Under the pieces are notes generated by a model, which had not been told where the DNA came from, made no database searches, and worked only from the letters and a program-made list of their open reading frames with translations. A program made the position numbers and the translations under genes. 64,000 bases of DNA from Bradyrhizobium sp. ISRA464 (GTDB lineage: Bacteria; Pseudomonadota; Alphaproteobacteria; Rhizobiales; Xanthobacteraceae): positions 3,348,001 to 3,412,000 of the forward strand of contig NZ_CP094526.1 of the NCBI RefSeq assembly GCF_029910095.1, in the 5' to 3' direction. Shown here one piece after another: positions 60,942 to 64,000 of this stretch (positions are counted from its first letter, which is position 1; every line of letters begins with the position of its first letter).

Positions 60942-63605
60942 ATGTCGGTCAAGACCACGTGCCCCTATTGCGGCGTCGGCTGTGGCGTCGTCGCGAGCAA
61001 GGATGCGGACGGCAGCGTCCGCGTCGAGGGGGACCGGCAGCATCCGGCGAATTTCGGCCGCCTCTGCAGCAAGGGCTCGGCGCTTGCCGAGACCATCGGT
61101 CTTGAGGGACGGCTGCTCGAGCCGATGATCGGCGGCGCGCCGGCCCACTGGGACGATGCGCTCGATCATGTCGCCGACGGCTTCAGCCGGATCATCCGGG
61201 AGCACGGGCCCGATGCGGTGGCGTTCTACGTCTCGGGCCAGCTCCTGACCGAGGACTATTACGTCATCAACAAGCTCGCGAAGGGTTTTGTCGGCACCGC
61301 CAACATCGACACCAATTCGCGGCTCTGCATGGCCTCGAGCGTCGCCGGGCACAAGCGCGCGTTCGGCAGCGACACCGTGCCGGGCTGTTACGAGGATCTC
61401 GAGCAGGCCGATCTCTTGGTGCTGGTCGGCTCCAACGCGGCGTGGTGCCATCCGATCCTGTATCAGCGCATGCTGGCGGCCAAGGAGAAGAACCCGGCCT
61501 GCAAGATCGTGGTGATCGATCCGCGCCGCACCGCGACCTGCGAGGGCGCCGATCTGCATCTGCCGCTGCGCTCGGGCAGCGACTCCGTGCTGTTCAACGG
61601 GCTGTTTGCGTTCCTGGCCGGCAGCAATGCGGTCGATCGCGCCTTTGTCGGCAATTGCACGACGGGCATCGTCGACGCCCTCAAGCAGGTGGCCGGCCAG
61701 ACCCTGGCGCAGACCGCCGCGACCTGCGGCCTGACTGAAGGCGCGGTCGGGCTGTTCTTCGACTGGTTCACCAGGACCGAGCGCGTCGTCACGCTCTATT
61801 CGCAAGGCGTCAACCAGTCGAGCAGCGGTGTCGACAAGGTCAATGCCATCATCAATTGCCATCTCCTGACCGGGCGCATCGGCCGTCCCGGCATGGGGCC
61901 GTTCTCGCTCACCGGCCAGCCCAACGCGATGGGCGGCCGCGAAGTCGGCGGACTTGCCAACCAGCTTGCCGCGCATATGGAGCTCGAGAAGCCCGAGCAC
62001 CGCGACCGGGTGCAGCGGTTCTGGCGCGCGCCCGTGATCGCGGAGAAGGGCGGGCTGAAGGCGGTCGACATGTTCGACGCCATCGCTGACAAACGCATCA
62101 AGGCGGTCTGGATCATCTCGACCAACCCGGTCGTGAGCCTGCCCGATGCGGATCGCGTGCGGGCTGCACTCGAGGCGTGCGAGCTGGTCGTGGTGTCCGA
62201 CTGCATCCGTGACACCGACACCACGCGCCATGCCGACGTGCTGCTGCCGGCGCTGGCGTGGGGCGAGAAGGACGGCACCGTCACCAATTCCGAGCGCCGA
62301 ATCTCGCGGCAGCGCCCGTTCCTCGACGCGCCGGGAGAGGCCCGCGCCGACTGGCGCATCATCTGCGACGTCGCCAGCCGGATGGGCTATTCCGGCTTCG
62401 ACTACGCCTCCGTCGCCGAGGTGTTCCGCGAGCACGCCGCGCTGTCCGGCTTCGAGAATGAAGGGACGCGCGATTTCGACATCTCGGCGCTGTCGACGCT
62501 CGATGACAGCGCCTACGACGCGCTGGCGCCGGTGCAGTGGCCGGTGACATCAGACCATCCGGCCGGCACGGCGCGGATGTTCGAGACCCAGACATTCTTC
62601 ACGCCCGACGGCAAGGCGCGCTTCGTGCCGGTCGCGCCGCGCCCGGCGGGCAACGCGACCAGCCGCGACTATCCGCTGGTGCTCAACACCGGCCGTGTCA
62701 GAGACCAGTGGCACACCATGACGCGGACCGGAAAGACGTCGCGGCTGATGTCGCACATCTTCGAGCCCTATGCCGAATTCCACCCCGAGGACGCGCGTCT
62801 CGCCGGCCTGCAGCATGAGGGGCTCACGCGGCTGACGAGCCCGTGGGGCGAGATGGTCGCGCGCGTCGTGGTCAGCGCCGACCAGCGCCGCGGCTGCGTG
62901 TTCGTGCCAATGCACTGGAACGAGGAGTTCGCCGGCGCAGGACGCGTCAACGCGCTGGTCAATCCGGTGGTCGATCCGTTGTCGGGGCAGCCGGAGTCCA
63001 AGCACACGCCGGTCAAGGCCGATCCTTACGCGCCGAAATGGCATGCGTTCATCCTGAGCCGCAACGCGATCAGGCGTCCCGAGACCGGCTATTGGGTTCA
63101 CGGCCGGGCCGGCGATTGCTGGCGGCTGGAACTGACCGGCGATGCGCGCCCCGAGAGCTGGCGCGACTGGGCGCGGGCGCAGCTCGGCCTCGAGCAGGTC
63201 GAGATCGAATGGATCGCCTACCGCGATCCGGCGGCGGGACGCTTCCGCTACGCGGCGGTGCGCGACGGCCGGCTGGAAGGTTGCGTATTCATCGCGCCCG
63301 ATCACACGCTGCCGTCGCGGGCGTGGCTGGCGGGGCTGTTCGCGGGGACTCAATTGTCGGCCAACGCGCGGATGTCGCTGCTGGCCGGACGGCCGTTCGG
63401 GGCAGGCGAGGACAAGGGGCCGATCGTCTGCTCATGCTTCGGCGTCGGGCAGCACCAGATCGCCGACGCGATCCGCAAGGGCGCCGACAGCGTCGAGGCC
63501 GTCGGCCGCAGCCTGAAGGCCGGCACCAATTGCGGCGGCTGCAAGCCCGAGATCAGCAAGCTGATCGGCTCAGGCGCGCAACCGCGGCAGGCGATCGCGT
63601 CGTAG
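60942..63605 (+). CDS. nasA: Assimilatory nitrate reductase catalytic subunit
   Basis: Reduces nitrate to nitrite in the cytoplasm; 887 aa. N-terminal [4Fe-4S] site Cys7, Cys10, Cys14, Cys42 (TTCPYCGVGCG, LCSKG). Mo-bisMGD domains follow (CMASSVAGHKRAFGSDTVPG, QPNAMGGREVGGLANQLA), then the C-terminal MopB motif (LVLNTGRVRDQWHTMTRTGK). A C-terminal BFD-like [2Fe-2S] domain (IVCSCFGVGQHQIADAI, GTNCGGCKPEI) receives electrons. Third gene of the nir-nas operon. Confidence 0.96.
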   Translation: MSVKTTCPYCGVGCGVVASKDADGSVRVEGDRQHPANFGRLCSKGSALAETIGLEGRLLEPMIGGAPAHWDDALDHVADGFSRIIREHGPDAVAFYVSGQLLTEDYYVINKLAKGFVGTANIDTNSRLCMASSVAGHKRAFGSDTVPGCYEDLEQADLLVLVGSNAAWCHPILYQRMLAAKEKNPACKIVVIDPRRTATCEGADLHLPLRSGSDSVLFNGLFAFLAGSNAVDRAFVGNCTTGIVDALKQVAGQTLAQTAATCGLTEGAVGLFFDWFTRTERVVTLYSQGVNQSSSGVDKVNAIINCHLLTGRIGRPGMGPFSLTGQPNAMGGREVGGLANQLAAHMELEKPEHRDRVQRFWRAPVIAEKGGLKAVDMFDAIADKRIKAVWIISTNPVVSLPDADRVRAALEACELVVVSDCIRDTDTTRHADVLLPALAWGEKDGTVTNSERRISRQRPFLDAPGEARADWRIICDVASRMGYSGFDYASVAEVFREHAALSGFENEGTRDFDISALSTLDDSAYDALAPVQWPVTSDHPAGTARMFETQTFFTPDGKARFVPVAPRPAGNATSRDYPLVLNTGRVRDQWHTMTRTGKTSRLMSHIFEPYAEFHPEDARLAGLQHEGLTRLTSPWGEMVARVVVSADQRRGCVFVPMHWNEEFAGAGRVNALVNPVVDPLSGQPESKHTPVKADPYAPKWHAFILSRNAIRRPETGYWVHGRAGDCWRLELTGDARPESWRDWARAQLGLEQVEIEWIAYRDPAAGRFRYAAVRDGRLEGCVFIAPDHTLPSRAWLAGLFAGTQLSANARMSLLAGRPFGAGEDKGPIVCSCFGVGQHQIADAIRKGADSVEAVGRSLKAGTNCGGCKPEISKLIGSGAQPRQAIAS

Positions 63606-63607
63606 GT

Positions 63608-63862
63608 CTAACAGCCGCGGCAGATGCTCTTCAGCTTGCTGTTGAGCAGGCGGTCCTCCTCGTCCGAGGCCGCTTTGATGTAGGGATCGTCGGCGTGGCG
63701 CTTATCGGCGGCAAACGCACCCGCGCCGGTTGCGCCGCCCCCGTGCATACCGTGCATATGAAGCCCGCCGCGCCCGAACCCATGGCCGCCGCGCGCGTCG
63801 GCCGCCACCATCGAGACCGCCAGCGCGGTCAGAAACAGCCCCATCGTGGTGATCGTTCGCAT
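63608..63862 (-). CDS. Small secreted Gly/His/Met-rich protein
   Basis: 84 aa: signal peptide (TTMGLFLTALAVSMVAADA), a Gly/His/Met-rich segment (GGHGFGRGGLHMHGMHGGG), then a charged helix ending in KLKSICRGC. Convergent with nasA with a 2-bp gap. Could bind a metal; function unknown. 63863-64000 shows no further gene. Confidence 0.65.
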   Translation of the reverse strand: MRTITTMGLFLTALAVSMVAADARGGHGFGRGGLHMHGMHGGGATGAGAFAADKRHADDPYIKAASDEEDRLLNSKLKSICRGC

Positions 63863-64000
63863 GTCCCGCCTCCTTGCGGCGCCAAAATACCGTTGGAAAA
63901 GGCGTCAAAACGATGTCGGCCCTTTTCACAATTTCGCGCGGCGGCAATCGGCCTGTCCGGAGGAAGCGTTCGTGGCTGGTTCCCGAAAGAGGTCGCCGCG

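Noticed and set aside
58488..62435. Long minus-strand frames (603 and 541 codons) opposite nirB, nirD and nasA
   Set aside because: Antisense shadows; the plus-strand genes carry all the cofactor motifs of their families.
1..64000. CRISPR arrays, phage structural genes, toxin-antitoxin or restriction systems
   Set aside because: None seen: no regularly spaced repeats and no characteristic proteins in any frame.

Overview
The window is high-GC, densely coded DNA from an alphaproteobacterium, most likely Bradyrhizobium or a close relative. This rests on recognised gene types rather than on a search: an assimilatory nitrate cluster with sigma-54-type promoters, many small secreted or coiled-coil genes of the kind common in Bradyrhizobium, Gly/Tyr/His-rich exported proteins, Omp25-like porin-family proteins, and several families of rhizobial intergenic palindromes.

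Layout. 0-2.5 kb: a partial NAD kinase (minus) and a secreted S10 serine carboxypeptidase. 2.5-4.8 kb: dispersed repeat DNA split by an IS1182-family element. 4.9-12.2 kb: a copper/silver resistance operon (Cys-rich exported protein, YtkA-like protein, CusB, CusA, a 37-residue Met-rich membrane peptide, a frameshifted cytochrome c, a CDF-type transporter). 12.3-22.6 kb: small housekeeping and unknown genes, tRNA-Thr and rlmB. 22.7-26.1 kb: tRNA-Tyr followed by a 3.3-kb degenerate integrated element bounded by a repeat of the tRNA 3' end. 26.5-35.2 kb: glucokinase, many tiny genes, a Rieske-FAD oxidoreductase, a lytic transglycosylase, YciI, a self-contained 14-codon transcription unit, and tRNA-Gly.

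35.5-47.2 kb is a coherent amide system. An AmiC-like sensor and an AmiR-like ANTAR antiterminator (minus) are divergent from an operon encoding an amidase, a formamidase/acetamidase-family enzyme, a five-part branched-chain/urea-type ABC importer, a short-chain dehydrogenase and a second amidase. A clear promoter and a strong intrinsic terminator lie between the two, in the leader of the amide operon, so ligand-released antitermination is the natural model. 47.5-48.9 kb is an IS701-family element with its CTAG target duplication, followed by decayed cupin and NUDIX/NrtR-like genes.

50.7-54.3 kb: a PCuAC-type copper chaperone, a PQQ alcohol dehydrogenase carrying the Asp-Tyr-Asp lanthanide signature, a c-type cytochrome and a secreted protein. 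54.3-63.6 kb: assimilatory nitrate metabolism, with a PP2C/Ser-Thr-kinase fusion and a nitrate/nitrite MFS transporter on the minus strand and nirB-nirD-nasA on the plus strand. The transporter has a consensus sigma-54 promoter and the nirB leader holds an ANTAR-type hexaloop hairpin. Nitrogen scavenging (nitrate and amides), both probably under RNA antitermination control, is the main theme. Several small genes carry single-base frameshifts, which may be real decay or residual sequence errors.
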